Below are positions 1 through 11,800 of a stretch of DNA of 64,000 nucleotides, in pieces. The notes beneath the pieces were generated by a model, which saw nothing but the letters and a program-made list of their open reading frames with translations, ran no database searches and was not told where the DNA came from. Source of the stretch: Morella rubra. Taxonomy: Eukaryota > Streptophyta > Magnoliopsida > Fagales > Myricaceae. Position 1 is the stretch's first letter. Each line of letters starts with the position of its first letter. The translations under genes were made by a program, and so were the position numbers. The DNA lies in contig CM025852.1 of assembly GCA_003952965.2 (NCBI GenBank), forward strand, positions 849,572 through 913,571. The letters run 5' to 3'.

Positions 1-76
1 AGAACTTCTCAGGAAAAAGGGCTATCATGGTAGTTTATGCAGCAGAACCTAGGTTAACTAAGTTGCTTTGTTGTAG

Positions 77-589
77 GTGGAGATCAAGAAAGCTGAACCA
101 AAGAAAGCCTCAAACCCACCACCCGCCCCTGCATATGGTAGCAACTCTAGGTCTCGTTCTTTCAATGATGGCTATGGTGGTTTTGGCAGTTCTTATGGAG
201 GGTTTGAAGGAGGGTTTGGTCCTGGTCCCTATAGGACACCAGGAGGTATCGGCAATAGACTTGGTGGTGGATATGGTTATGGTGGTAGTAGTGGCGAGTA
301 TGGTGGTAGTTATGGGGGTTTTGGAGCTGGTAGCTTAGGTGGCTATCGGAGTGAATCTTCCCTTGGTTATTCTAGTCGCTTTGGACCCTACGGTGGCAGT
401 TTTGGTGGCAGTTATGGAAGTGGTTTAGGTGGTTATGGTCGAGGGGGTGAAGGCTATGGAGGTTATGGGAGCTCAGGCTACGGTGCTGGTTATGACTCTG
501 GACCAGGTTCTAGTTACGGTGGAGCAGGTGGGCTTTATGGAAGGGGAGGCTATAGTGGCACTAGTCGGTACCATCCATACGCAAGGTAG
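77..589 (+). CDS. RNP1-like hnRNP (A/B type) RNA-binding protein, last exon only
   Basis: This is the 3' terminal coding exon of a gene that starts left of the window. It opens after a clean acceptor (ttgttgtag, ending at 76) with VEIKKAEPKK, the stretch that closes the second RRM in plant RNP1/Musashi-like hnRNPs (RNP-2 side, 'VEIKKAEPK' is near invariant in the family). The rest, about 150 residues, is a Gly/Tyr/Ser-rich low-complexity tail full of GGYGG and SYGG units ending RYHPYAR. In this family two RRMs bind RNA and the Gly-rich tail drives protein contacts and nuclear or granule localisation; that role is inferred from family. The RRMs lie outside the window, so the exact paralogue cannot be named. 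The other long frame over the same DNA (27-338) is a shadow of the repeat-rich coding sequence. Confidence 0.88.
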   Translation: MEIKKAEPKKASNPPPAPAYGSNSRSRSFNDGYGGFGSSYGGFEGGFGPGPYRTPGGIGNRLGGGYGYGGSSGEYGGSYGGFGAGSLGGYRSESSLGYSSRFGPYGGSFGGSYGSGLGGYGRGGEGYGGYGSSGYGAGYDSGPGSSYGGAGGLYGRGGYSGTSRYHPYAR

Positions 590-2599
590 AATTGAAAAGC
601 ATTAGACAGTATCTTCCTTGTGGGAGGTAGAAATGAAGGGTTTTCGATGCAGTTGCTTAAGCTTTGCTATAGAAGTTTCACACAGGCTCCTCTAGTTTTG
701 TTTCTCGCGGATCGATAGGCACTTTGTCACAACTACTAGAGGTTCCCTTTCACTGCTAGAGGAGAAGCTTTAAAAGATTGGAAGAGTTCTACTAGACTTT
801 CTTCTGTTGTATGGCGTAGACAAAGTTATAGATTGTTTCGGAATAGTTTAATTTCTTTTAGACTGTTATGTAGACTATTAGACTGTAGACATCTAATGTG
901 ATCTTTGTTATTATCTTGTTGAGTTCGGTCCAGATAGGCAAGCTTGTGTTATTAATATCTCCTCAGCCTGTTATGTCTGCTTTAGCATTTGGATCTTTTA
1001 GTGTCTGCTGCAGATAGAAATTTCTTCCGTCTGGCTTAGCTTTGGCTTTACAGGAATTTTGTGCTGGTATAGGCAGGCATTAGATATGCAGCTAATTGTT
1101 CTAAGATTTTGTTTTGGTTGCCTCGTGCGGCTAATTATTTCATATACAGCAAAGTCTTGCATTGTTGGTGTGGTTATTGCACAACTACTACTTTGCTGTA
1201 TATGATACCTATCAATGCGAAGGTCATGTTGGAACTCCCATCATACAAAGGCGATATGCAAACACATTTCTTCAGTTTTTGATGTGGTCAATGTGGTGCC
1301 AGATGTTTTAAGTTATTTTTAGCGCCGCTGATGAGGGGGCTAGGAAGATGATGCAGAAAGTCATGTCATTTGTCTTGTTTTGTTAACGTAATAGTTAATT
1401 TGTTCCCAGTAATGGTGCATATCAGCAGCAGAATTGATCTGGGTAATGTTGTCTGTTTGCCGGAGGATTGAAGTTGGTTTATATAATCTTGATTTTTAAC
1501 GTTCCATATTGTTGCCTTAGTGAAATTTAATAGGAATCACTTCATTGGGATTTTTGTGATATTGTTCATTCCATGTCGTTACCAACTAGTTTATTCTTCC
1601 TAAAATCTTCCCTCCCTCTCCGGGAATCCCTGATTTGCGAGGCTCCTGCTCATTTTTCAGTTCATGTAGTTGATAACCGTGTGTGGTTGAAGTGGCTTAA
1701 AACTCCGAAGTAGCAAATAATTCAATTAGATTCATCTGTTGCTTTCCGCTTTAGAACCTGCCATTGATATGCGACCACCCACGTTGAGGCTTGAGTGTCT
1801 CGAGTGCCACCTATATTTCTTGGAAGTTTAAAAAAAAAACGCAAACATCGTACCGTTGATGGGTTTAGCCACCTTTGTATAATGGGAAATCTAGTTCGAC
1901 GGCAAAGGACCAGGAGAACTATTGGCCTAATCAAAGCAGTGTCTTCTTTGTAATGCCTAATAAGCTAATTTATCAACTTAAAAAACAAAAACCCAAACAA
2001 AGCAATGCATTCGCCTACTTGGTAAAAAAATTTGGGGGAAACAGACCTTGGCATGAAATGTGTAATTTATATCTGATATCTATTACGGCATACCAAAAGT
2101 ACTTGCAAAAATAGGTATTTATAGAAAGATCATCTATTTCCAATATCAGGTAACAATTAAAAGAAATGGTCGACTTAACAATCAAATTTTAAATCATAAA
2201 TTATTTCCACAGCAAGTATGAAAATATAATCTAATTAGCTTATTTATTTTATGAGGGAGAAATAAAATTACAGAACCGGCCGAATGCCGATATTGGCAAA
2301 AGATACAATTTCTGGAAAAACAAGAAAGATAGAAGAAGAAGAAGAAGAATCGGAATATATGTTCTTGGAGTGCTTGGAAAATAAAAAGAAAAAGAAAAAG
2401 AAAATTAGGCTTCGGAAATAAAAGAATAAGCCGGCAATTCAAACGACGTCGTGGGGTATCTATCTTCAGAAGATTCCCGCAAATATCTGTCTCCCTATGT
2501 GTCTCTCGATTTGACTCCTAATTTGAAGTCCTAACTCAGTTACTTGCTAAATTTCTTTCAGGTCGCCGAGTCAGTGATAGTTCGGAAACTCGGTGAGTC
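590..2599 (+). other. 3' UTR of the hnRNP gene, then spacer and EMC8/9 upstream region
   Basis: There is no convincing coding region here. The first 900 bases or so are T-rich and probably form the long 3' UTR of the hnRNP gene; they hold a perfect 15-bp inverted repeat (listed separately). From about 1600 the base composition becomes more A-rich, with GAA repeats near 2330-2350 and AAG runs near 2385-2403, and the last 150 bases before 2600 should contain the EMC8/9 promoter and leader. Small frames on both strands show no family resemblance. Confidence 0.6.
1141..1204 (+). other. Perfect 15-bp stem-loop in the hnRNP 3' region
   Basis: Bases 1141-1155 (catatacagcaaagt) are the exact reverse complement of 1190-1204 (actttgctgtatatg), separated by a 34-base loop. 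If the 3' UTR of the upstream gene extends this far, the transcript would carry a stable hairpin. Role unknown; RNA stability or processing are possibilities, and it may also be a relic of a small foldback element. Confidence 0.55.
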
Positions 2600-5500
2600 A
2601 TGGGTGGCGAGTCACGTTACGAGATCGCACAGAACGCGTATCTAAAGCTCGTCCTCCACGCCCTCAAGCACAAGGCCTCCGCCGTTAACGGCGTCCTCCT
2701 CGGTCGCGTTTCCCCTCATAATGACCTCGTCGAGATCACCGACTCCGTCCCTCTCTTCCACTCCCACGTCGGCCTCCTCCCTCAGCTCGAGATCTCCCTC
2801 ATCCTGGTATTCTTCATTCACTCTTTCTTTTGGTCTTGGTTTTTTTTTTGTTCTTTTAAATTCTGATCTGTTTGTTTGCGTGAGAAAATGAAATGGGAAA
2901 ATCTACAACCTAGTGAACTACAATGAATTAAGAACAAGCTGAGGATCATTTGGTTACTTATTTGTTGAAGAGGTAAATCTGAATCACCGTAGACAATCTA
3001 GAGGATGCTAATCAGTGGTTTATGGATATTCAATTTAGAGCAATAACGGTTCTGTAGATATATTAGACGACTTCGGCTTAAAATTGAAGCATATAGCTAC
3101 TTTAGTTCTTCCATCATTACTAAAACAACTAAGCACATATGATTCATCGCCGGTGAAACTTTAATTCAACTAATAAAGAAGTCTAACTCTTCCTAACAAA
3201 TTAAGTTTTTAGGATAAGTGTTAGTTTCACATGTTATCAGTCTAGGTCCTGAGTTTGAGATTTCACTCCGCACTTCATTTTAATTTTAATTAAATATTAC
3301 ACATGTTAGATGTACCAATAAAGGGGAGTGTTAGAAAATATAATTCAAATAATAAAAATAAAATCTACCTGTTCCGAACAGCTTAAACTTTTAGGATAAG
3401 GGGTAGTTTCACATTCCATTATTAAGGAAGAATGTTCCTCTAGGGAAATTTTTTTTTCCAGTTGAAATTAGGAAAAGAAGTAGAGTTTTGCTCTTTAGTG
3501 TTTGCCTGGTTTTGATACCTTTTCAGATAGAGGAGCATTATGCTGCAGAAGGCATAAACATTGTGGGTTATTTTCATGCGAATGAGAGGTTTGATGATTC
3601 CGAGCTTGGTGGTGTGGCCAAGAATATAGGTGATCACATCTACCGGTACTTTCCACAAGCCCCTGTTCTTTTGGTATGTGATCAAATTCAGAGACAAATG
3701 CTGCAATAGACTTTTTGTTTGTGTTTAGCTTTGGGTTTTATGCTTATTTTTTTGTTGGTTTTTAACATGTTAACTTGATTCTTTGCAGTTGGATAACAAA
3801 AAGCTTGAAGCTTTACCCAGGAGTAAGGACCGGAGCCCAGTAATGCAGGTGAGGACTCTTGTCCTAGAAATAGTAAAGGTGTTTGTTTGCTTTCTAGTCA
3901 CTTGATTGTCTTTAATCTTGGGCTTTATCACACTTTAGATAGGACTGATATTGGGTTGATAAACTCGCAGGAAATTTTGATTGTCAAAATATCTGTGTTC
4001 TGAAAATTTTCATCTTATCATTTGTTGTCGAATTTGACTCTAGGTTGGCTAGTAGATCGCCTGTATATTCTGCTGAATTTGAAACCTGGTGGGAATATAG
4101 TCAATGGTGCTGTGGCATTGCAGTTGGAGTAGGCTATAAACCAGTGACATATTTCTACATTGTATTCGTTGGAAACTACGGGGAATAATTGGGTAATTTT
4201 CATATAAGATTTGTATAAATTGATAGAATATATCTTCCTTGGAAGTCACTTCCTAGAAGTTGTGTACACAATTATCTTCCTTGAAACCACTCCATTACGA
4301 CTTTGAAAAGCATATCCAATGAACTTCCTATGGCGTTGTCACTTCTACTTGCAGCTGCAAAACTCTACCTGCTAACTATTTGCAGCGAAAGAGCTGGCTT
4401 CCTGGCATAAATGCAGAGGCGATTGGAGGGAAAAGAAGCTGCAAGATTTCATTTTCATGGCACATTGCTCTGGTCACCCCCCTTCTTTTCCCTTTGCCCT
4501 TCCCTGCCTGAGCAACAAACAACCCACCATGTATGTTTGCTTGTATGCATAAGTGTGGTGCATGAACGTTTAGACTAGTGAAGCTATCAGATCACCCTAG
4601 TGACCTTCAGGTTAAGTTTGCATCCATAGGTGCTTACTACCAAAGCTAATGCCAAAATTGGTGATGCACCACCTAACGCTGAGCTTCCTGTGGAAATTAC
4701 TCGCAAACAGAAAATCTCACTTATCAACTGTTATTTAGGGTCTACATTATTCAAGAGAGTTTTATATGCCCCAGAATCTATTTGAAAAAATCTATCGCTT
4801 CTTCTTTGATTTCTTATGGATTGAAGAGCCGCTTCAGACAATCTTTAAGCTCCACTTACCTTCAAGATTTGAACTGCCCACTTTTATTGTCTTCCTTTTT
4901 TGGCCCATGTGGATTTTCCTAGATACTCATTAAGTTGTGATGCTGTCCAGAGCAATGTGTTGGTCTTGGGCAATTAATTCATCCTCGCATTTCCTTCATC
5001 AGATGGATATGATTCTAAGGGCATCCCTCTCTAATCTTATGTTCTGCTGATTGACAAACTTGGACATTAGGTCTATTCCTGTGGAAGACATTTAATATTG
5101 GGGATTACAAAGAACTTGGCGCTACTTCTAATGTTACTCTAGTTTTTAGTGGGTGGTCATTAAAACCCCTATTCTTCTGCATATCCCTTTTGTTTTTTTA
5201 GCCCCTGATGCAGTTATTGGTCTTTGTTCTGCGTCCCAATTTCTTCTCTCGTCCTTTTCTCAATGTAGTGCCTAGTTTTGTTAGAGTTCTGCCAATCACA
5301 AATTTGTGTGTTCTTTTCCTTGTCGTGAACCAGCTCTATACGAGGGATGCATCAAGGAATTGGAAGCTGGCTGGAACTGATGGAAGCAGCCAGTTGACCA
5401 TTAAGGAGCCTTCAGCAAATGTAGTCCTACTGGACTATATTTCGACTGAGAAATGGAAGGATGTTGTAGATTTTGATGATCACCTTGATGATATCAGCCA

Positions 5501-5644
5501 GTGAGCACCATCATCCATGTCTTCCTTCTCTCTCTTTCGACATTTCTCTTGTTGTGTAGTTAAATCTTTACTTGATGAAACTGTACTATTGTAATTGTAA
5601 CTTTTATTTACAGGGACTGGCTGAATCCTGAACTCTTCAAGTAA
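2600..5644 (+). CDS. EMC8/9: ER membrane protein complex subunit 8/9 homologue
   Basis: Five exons read through cleanly: 2600-2806, 3527-3673, 3789-3848, 5334-5500 and 5614-5644, all with GT-AG borders, giving 203 residues (the Arabidopsis protein is of similar size). The protein begins MGGESRYEIAQNAYLKLVLHA and carries the family hallmarks VNGVLLGR, IVGYFHANERFDD, GVAKNIGDHI, EPSANVVLLDYIS and the DWLNPELFK end. The family has an MPN-like fold without the JAMM metal site and sits on the cytosolic side of the EMC, which inserts and folds membrane proteins at the ER. The start is the first in-frame ATG, after an upstream stop-rich leader. Intron 1 holds a small TRIM element and intron 3 is long (about 1.5 kb). 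The gene is intact. In Arabidopsis the orthologue is embryo-essential (EMB2731), by recall. Confidence 0.95.
3154..3413 (+). mobile_element. TRIM-like miniature LTR retroelement in EMC8/9 intron 1
   Basis: Two direct repeats of about 80 bp (about 3154-3231 and 3329-3413) share the end 'ttaggataag..tagtttcaca'. The second starts TG and ends CA. The first is followed directly by a primer-binding-site-like sequence (from 3232, resembling the initiator-Met tRNA site) and the second is preceded by a purine tract (aataaaggggag). The internal part is about 97 bp with no coding capacity. This is the plan of a TRIM (terminal-repeat retrotransposon in miniature). It is an old fossil: the two repeats have diverged clearly and no target duplication is recognisable. 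The left border is approximate. Confidence 0.6.
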
Positions 5645-6388
5645 TCTTGTCCTTGAAGAAAAGCTGGTTGATGTTTATGCTTAACTGAGTTTTTTTTGCT
5701 GGATTTTGGGTGACACCGCCAATTTGATCAGCTGGTTTTGAAGACAAGACTAAATCAATCGGAAAATTAGGTTGACCATGTGCCTTTGCGATGTTTTGCT
5801 TTGAGGAAGTTTCTTGGGTTTTGCATCAATTTTCATACTCTCTCCTGGTAAATTGAGTTTCTTTGAGGACCTCAGTGGTTTGTTAATTAAACCACCGCAG
5901 CTGAAAATTTATGATCATAGAGATGGAATAGCAATACTTTTTTTTTTTTCTCTCTCTCTCTCTTCTCTCTTCTTCTTCTTTTTCAATCAGTCCCACCATA
6001 TAGTATCTATCATGGTGCCCTTTTCATTGCTATAGTTGTCTTGGTTGTGACTGGTCGAGGCAGGTACGAGAGGGACAATTAGGGGACTGCTACGGCATCT
6101 TTCTTTTTGTATGAAAGGAAACGATTCATTCGTGAGTCGTGACAAAGGTCTGTGGACCATAAACAGTACAAAACTCCCTTATCGGGGTTAGTAAATTACG
6201 AGGCTCGGTTTGGATCTTTTTTCCTGGGCGATCCGACGACTGTAGGGGGTTGGGATCATAGTAATAAGATTCTCCCGTTTGCATGTAATCGGGACTTGCA
6301 CCATGGATTCTGAACGTCACCACTGAAAGACCGTGTTTTTATACAACCGTTGGTCGAATACCAAAAAACCGTTAATTTACAACGAGAG
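5645..6388. other. EMC8/9 3' region and PPR upstream region
   Basis: No gene seen. A T-run followed by a pyrimidine tract (CT repeats, about 5940-5985) lies in the EMC8/9 3' flank. The last 250 bases are higher in GC and probably contain the promoter and leader of the PPR gene. An in-frame ATG at 6350 could extend the PPR protein by 13 residues. Confidence 0.6.
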
Positions 6389-8269
6389 ATGCTTTCCTCT
6401 CTGTCCTCGGTACCCCACCTTCTTCCTCCCCGTGAAAACTCTCAGTCATCTACTCCACAAAGCTCCAAACCTGATCTTCTCCACAATTTCAATACCCCAT
6501 TTGAGCTCAAACAAGTCCATGCCCACCTCATCAAAACCAATACTCCCCTCTCAGCTCTCCCTCTTACTCGGGTCAGCTTCGTTTGCGCTCTCACCCCTAG
6601 CTTCGCTTACGCCCAACAAATTCTTGAGCGCGTCGAAAAGCCCGAGATAGTTTTCTGGAATTCGTGCTTGAAAACCTTTGCAGAAGGCGATTCTCCGTTT
6701 GATACGATCTTGCTTTTTTATAAATTGCGCCAGTTCGATGTATTTCCTGACACTTTCACTTGTTCTTTTGTTCTTAAGGCATGTGCGCAGTTATTGGATA
6801 CTTTCAATGGTAGAATTGTTCATGGCTATGTGGAGAAACTAGGGTTGCAATCGAATCTGTTTCTGCAAAACATGATTGTCCATTTATATGCTTTGTGTGG
6901 GGCAATAGGCGATGCTCGGCTATTGTTTGAAAAAATGTCGGATCGAGATGTTGTGACGTGGAATATAATGATAAATCAATTAGTGAAGAGGAGGGATGTT
7001 GAGGAGGCTTATCATCTGTTTTCACTGATGCCCGAGAGAAGTCTGAGGTCATGGACATCGATGATTTCTGGCTTTGTCCAATGTGGGAAGCCTAAGGAGG
7101 CTATTCAATTATTTATGAAGATGGAAGAGGAAGGTCTGAGACCAAATGAGGTGACAGCGGTGGCTGTTCTTGCAGCTTGTGCTGATCTGGGTGACTTGGA
7201 TTTGGGCAGGAGGATTCATGAGTACTCTAACCAAAGTGGGTTTAGGAGAAATGTTCATATTTCCAACACTTTGATCGATATGTATCTAAAATGTGGATGC
7301 TTGGAGGATGCTCGTAGACTTTTTGATGAGATTGAAGAAAGGACAATTGTGTCATGGTCAGCCATGATTTCAGGGCTTGCAATGCATGGCCAAGCTGAGG
7401 AAGCTTTGAAACTCTTTTCTAAGATGATTCAACTAGAAATTAAGCCGAATGGTGTAACCTTCGTGGCACTATTGCATGCTTGTAGCCACATGGGAATGAT
7501 AGACCAGGGACGTGAATTTTTCGCCAGTATGACCAGAGATTATGGGTTAATCCCCCGAATTGAGCATTATGGTTGCATGGTGGATCTATTCAGTCGGGCA
7601 GGTCTTCTTCAAGAAGCCCATGAGTTTATTATGAACATGCCTATTAAACCCAATGGGGTCGTCTGGGGCGCTTTGCTTGGTGGATGCAAAGTCCACAAAA
7701 ACATTGAACTGGCAGAAGAAGCAATCCGCCACCTTTCTGAACTGGATCCACTCAACGACGGATACTATGTGGTGTTATCGAATATTTATGCAGAAGCCGA
7801 ATGCTGGGAAGGCACGGCAAAAGTGAGAAAGCTGATGAAAGAGCGCGGGGTCAAGAAAACACCCGGGTGGAGTTCAATCACAGTAGATGGAATGCTTCAT
7901 GAGTTTGTTGCTGGGGATGAGTCACATCCCGAAGCTGAAGAAATATTCCAGTTGTGGGAAAAACTACTACAAAAAATAAAGCTAAAAGGATATGTACCAA
8001 AGACTTCAGTTGTACTGCTGGATATAGACGAGACTGAGAAGGAGAAATTTTTATATCGCCATAGTGAGAAATTGGCACTGACTTTTGGGTTGATGAAGAC
8101 ATCATCTGGAACGCCAATTAGGATTTTGAAGAATCTTCGTGTCTGCGAGGACTGTCATGCTGCTTTCAAACTCATCTCCGAGATTGTTGACCGCGAAATA
8201 GTTGTGCGAGACAGGAACCGGTTCCATTGTTTCAAAGATGGTTCTTGTAGTTGCAGGGATTACTGGTAG
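6389..8269 (+). CDS. DYW-type pentatricopeptide repeat protein (PLS class)
   Basis: A single-exon gene of 626 codons from the ATG at 6389 (MLSSLSSVPHLL); an ATG at 6350 in the same frame would add 13 residues, and the later start was chosen because it gives a Ser/Leu-rich N-terminus of organelle-targeting type. The protein has a run of P, L and S repeats (for example DVVTWNIMINQLV, SWTSMISGFVQCGK, SWSAMISGLAMHGQ), then the E region (TPGWSSITVDG, GDESHPEAEEI) and a complete DYW deaminase domain: HSEKLA with the catalytic HxE, CEDCHAAFK for zinc binding, and the CSCRDYW end. The family edits specific C residues to U in chloroplast or mitochondrial RNA; the target site here is unknown. The 3' end converges with the OPT gene about 550 bp away. 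Degenerate inverted copies of its last 100 bp or so of coding sequence and of its 3' flank lie in the NOP2 leader intron. Confidence 0.95.
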   Translation: MLSSLSSVPHLLPPRENSQSSTPQSSKPDLLHNFNTPFELKQVHAHLIKTNTPLSALPLTRVSFVCALTPSFAYAQQILERVEKPEIVFWNSCLKTFAEGDSPFDTILLFYKLRQFDVFPDTFTCSFVLKACAQLLDTFNGRIVHGYVEKLGLQSNLFLQNMIVHLYALCGAIGDARLLFEKMSDRDVVTWNIMINQLVKRRDVEEAYHLFSLMPERSLRSWTSMISGFVQCGKPKEAIQLFMKMEEEGLRPNEVTAVAVLAACADLGDLDLGRRIHEYSNQSGFRRNVHISNTLIDMYLKCGCLEDARRLFDEIEERTIVSWSAMISGLAMHGQAEEALKLFSKMIQLEIKPNGVTFVALLHACSHMGMIDQGREFFASMTRDYGLIPRIEHYGCMVDLFSRAGLLQEAHEFIMNMPIKPNGVVWGALLGGCKVHKNIELAEEAIRHLSELDPLNDGYYVVLSNIYAEAECWEGTAKVRKLMKERGVKKTPGWSSITVDGMLHEFVAGDESHPEAEEIFQLWEKLLQKIKLKGYVPKTSVVLLDIDETEKEKFLYRHSEKLALTFGLMKTSSGTPIRILKNLRVCEDCHAAFKLISEIVDREIVVRDRNRFHCFKDGSCSCRDYW

Positions 8270-8450
8270 TGGCTCCCCACGGCCGACATTATTATGCAGT
8301 CCTCATCATTTGAAAACGATTGAATTGCATAGAAGACCACAGATTATTTGTCATGCCAGGCCCTTTCAGCTTAAGGCAGACTTGCAGCCTTATTTGGCAA
8401 TTAAAAAAAATAAAATTTCTAGTGCTTCAAATGAAAATGATTTATTTAAG

Positions 8451-8671
8451 GGATAAATACAACATACTTTACGCCAAAATCAAATAAGTCCTTAAACTTT
8501 AAAATACAAAAAATTAGTTTCTGAAGTTTAAAATCATTCACATTTGAAAGGTTCCGAAAAAATTAAAGTCATGATGGATGTAAAACTTTAGGGACAAATT
8601 TTATGTGTTTTAAAGTTTAAAAACTTATTTGATTGTCGGCAAAACCACGTAGACCAACTTTATATTTATCC
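8451..8671. mobile_element. Foldback MITE between the PPR and OPT genes
   Basis: A 221-bp AT-rich element with near-palindromic arms of about 60 bp. It begins ggataaatacaacatac and ends with the reverse complement of ggataaatataaagttgg; both arms then read caaataag, two to three bases, then ttaaactttaaaa. It has no coding capacity. The inverted paralogous copy of this junction (17376-17530) reads straight across the corresponding site without it, so it is an insertion in this copy. The superfamily is not clear from the termini. Confidence 0.7.
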
Positions 8672-8815
8672 TTTTATTCTATTGCAAAAAAAGAAATAAA
8701 TTGTATCTGTACATTGGCTTATCCTCCTATGCAGCAACTGAGTTCAAATTAATTACTCTGCTTCAATTTTAACGTTCATCAGCATTGAAGGACAGGGCAA
8801 TTCCTCAAAAGTACC

Positions 8816-11800
8816 TCAAAGAACAGGGCACCCCTCAACAACAATCCCGGGTGCTGTGGGGCACGAAGCCAATGGGCAATGGTCATCAAAAGCCAGACCC
8901 CACCAGCTTGGACCGTTGATATCGTTGGACTGAAGGGCGAAGAAAAGGATAACTCCCATAAAGGCAACCCCGGCGTCTAAACCAGCAGATAAGATGTAGT
9001 TATGTCTAGCCCACCATCCCTTGAACTTATAGTAAATATAGAAGTTGAAGAAAATTCCAACTCCTATCCAAGCCCAATAGTTCACTGTTCTAGCTGGTGG
9101 CATGTTCGATGTAGCTCCAAGGAGAATTGGCATGTTTATAAGCCTAAGCCACACTTTGTCGGGGTATTTGCGCCAAAGAAGCCAACCAGGAACAGGGGCT
9201 AGGAAACCAATGAGGAAGAACCAATTCAGCTCTGGGTAGACACCCTGCTTGGTGAACATTCTGAGGGGGCCTATGATTCCCCATATAATCGAAGCATTGT
9301 AGAAAACATCATCCCCAGGGCATGTCCATGGACTCCCCTTTGGCAACAGATCTACATTGCAGATGTTTTCGACACTAGTCAGAAGCCACCATGCTGTGCC
9401 GAAGTAGACACTTGAAGAAAGTATTGTTCCAGCTAACTGACAATTAAGGCAAATTAAGAAAATATCAGTCCTTTTATAGTAGTGTGTCACCACAAATTCA
9501 CATGCATTAAGCTTAGGTACTGTTATTTGTTATTCAGGGACGAAGCCAGGAATCAACTATTGAGAGGGCCAATTACATGAAAAAGATTTTTAAAGGGGCC
9601 AAAATGAATAAAAAATAATTTTTTTTTTTTAAAATCCATTAAAAAGAGGTAAAGAATATGCTGTTTTTTTAGGAGTTTTTGTTGGGGCTCCCTTGGCTTC
9701 TGTCTCTGCTGTTATTGATGTACCTACCTGTGCAATGAACATGGATTTTGGTGGGATCTTCATATAGTGACCTAATTTGAGGTCACTAACAAAATAGAGT
9801 GCCTGTGACATGCTAATGTAGCCGTAGGTCTTGAAAGACACATTAGCAAGGGGTCTGCCTGGATAAATATACCCGATAACCAACTCCGTTATAACATTTA
9901 GTCCTGGTTGCTGCAATCAATATCAACGCAGAATTCATTGAAAAGTCATGTATTCCGTACAAGTTACAACAAAAACAAACAAAATGATCAAAAAAATCGT
10001 CATTAACAAAATTTGGTTCATACCTGGTTTGTTGTAGCTTGAATTATTCCAATTGGTAAGGTGAAAGAAAACGCAATGCCACAAGCTAGAAAAAGCCCCC
10101 ACCACGGGAGTTGGAGCTGTCTGCCAAAGCCTTCACAAGCATATAGGGCTAGACCCACGTTTAGAATCAAGATTGCCTGAAACCACCACTGAGGGACTGC
10201 TTCATAATTCTTCTTTATCAGCCTTGTGTGCACGTCGGAGAGATGATCTTTGGCCGCAATTGCAGTCTTTTTCCACATTTGCCAAATTGATCTGCTCAGT
10301 GTTTTTTTGCCCGCAAAGAGAATCATGAGATCAAAAGGTGGGAAACTCAGAAAGACATGACCAGCACAATAAAACACAGCAGAGCTAGTAACCTATTAAC
10401 GTTAAGAAGCTTACTCTCCATGGAAGAGGGCAACGTGCGAAACAGTAGCCGTTAGAGTTGCGAAGCTCAACCCATAGGTGAAGGTAAAGATGGTACTGAG
10501 ATAAAGTTTGCTGTAGTTATTGTAACCTACGTAGTCAATATCGAAACTCTTCGCATTCAGAACTCTTGTCAAGTTGTAACGCTGGCCGGTAGAGTCGAAA
10601 GTGTGGGATGAAAAGATTGGAAACTTCTTAGCTTCGTATACATTGCCCCAATAAAAAGTTGGCACAAGGATATAGACAACCAAGACAAATCCCACTAGAG
10701 TATTGATGATGGCAAACCCGGGTGTGGCCAAAGGAGATCCCAAGAAGCCAGCTACAGTGGACCAGTCAAAGCCAATCGCTCCAATTCCCAGGCCCCAATG
10801 CCTCCACCAAGCTGTTGTGCCTTTATCGAGTCCTTCCAAATCCAACAAACGAAGGAGAGAGCTGATATTGAAGGGAAAAGATAGCTCGGGATGAGGTAGT
10901 AAGCAAAGCTCGATACAAAGACCAGGAAGAAGAATTGGAGCCTTGTAAGTCCTCCCTTGGGTCTCTTTTCTTTTTCATGCAGTGCCCTGCATATCAGCTT
11001 GGTTCAAATGAGGGAAAGGTCTAACATCTGCTTCTTGTCTGCTAATCTTTTTATCAGCATGAGAGGCAAGGAAGAGGATAAGCACCTAAATAGAGAGACC
11101 TGGACCAGGTTTTCAGGCCACCACATATAAGGCGAGTCAACAAGGTATCTTCTGAACAGGCCAGCCCATCCATACCCGAGCATCTGAAAATTTCATATGA
11201 GAAACAGTGAGGTAGGAAAAGTAATTCGTTTCTTCATGTGATATTGGGAATTGTGAAAAAAAGCTGACGCTGAATTAGAGCAAAATTCAATACCTGAGTG
11301 GTTTGTGATAACATAAAAGCTGCTAGTGGATGGAGCTCCCTGCGATAGAAAGCCTTGACACTAGTCAAAATATAAACTGCATACACTCCACCCGCTCCAG
11401 AACTTGCAAAGATGGTGATCAAAACATGTTCCTTCAGATTGAATGGCCCCGGATTCAATGAGAAGGACCACTTCGTGAAAGGGACTCGAATTGACTTCGA
11501 TGGAAGCCACGCAGCCATCAGCCTCCCCACTGGGAGCGCAATAATTTGTGCTGAGACTGAGGAAATATATAGCTGATTTTGGCGATACCCGAAGAACTGG
11601 TTCACAAAAGAAAGGACGGCGCATGATATCGCCCAAGAACCCATGTTCGAAATGTCAAGGCCGGCTGTGTTGGGTCATCGGCGATCGGAACTGTCAGTCT
11701 TACTTGCTCAATTGGGCTGTCATTCACTTCTTCATCCCCTGCTTGTATAGAATGAGGAAATTAGAAGATTTGCAATGCAAATGAGGTCTACATGAGTAAT

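Noticed and set aside
27-338. 103-codon frame at the left edge
   Set aside because: Out-of-frame reading of the Gly-rich hnRNP exon and part of the preceding intron.
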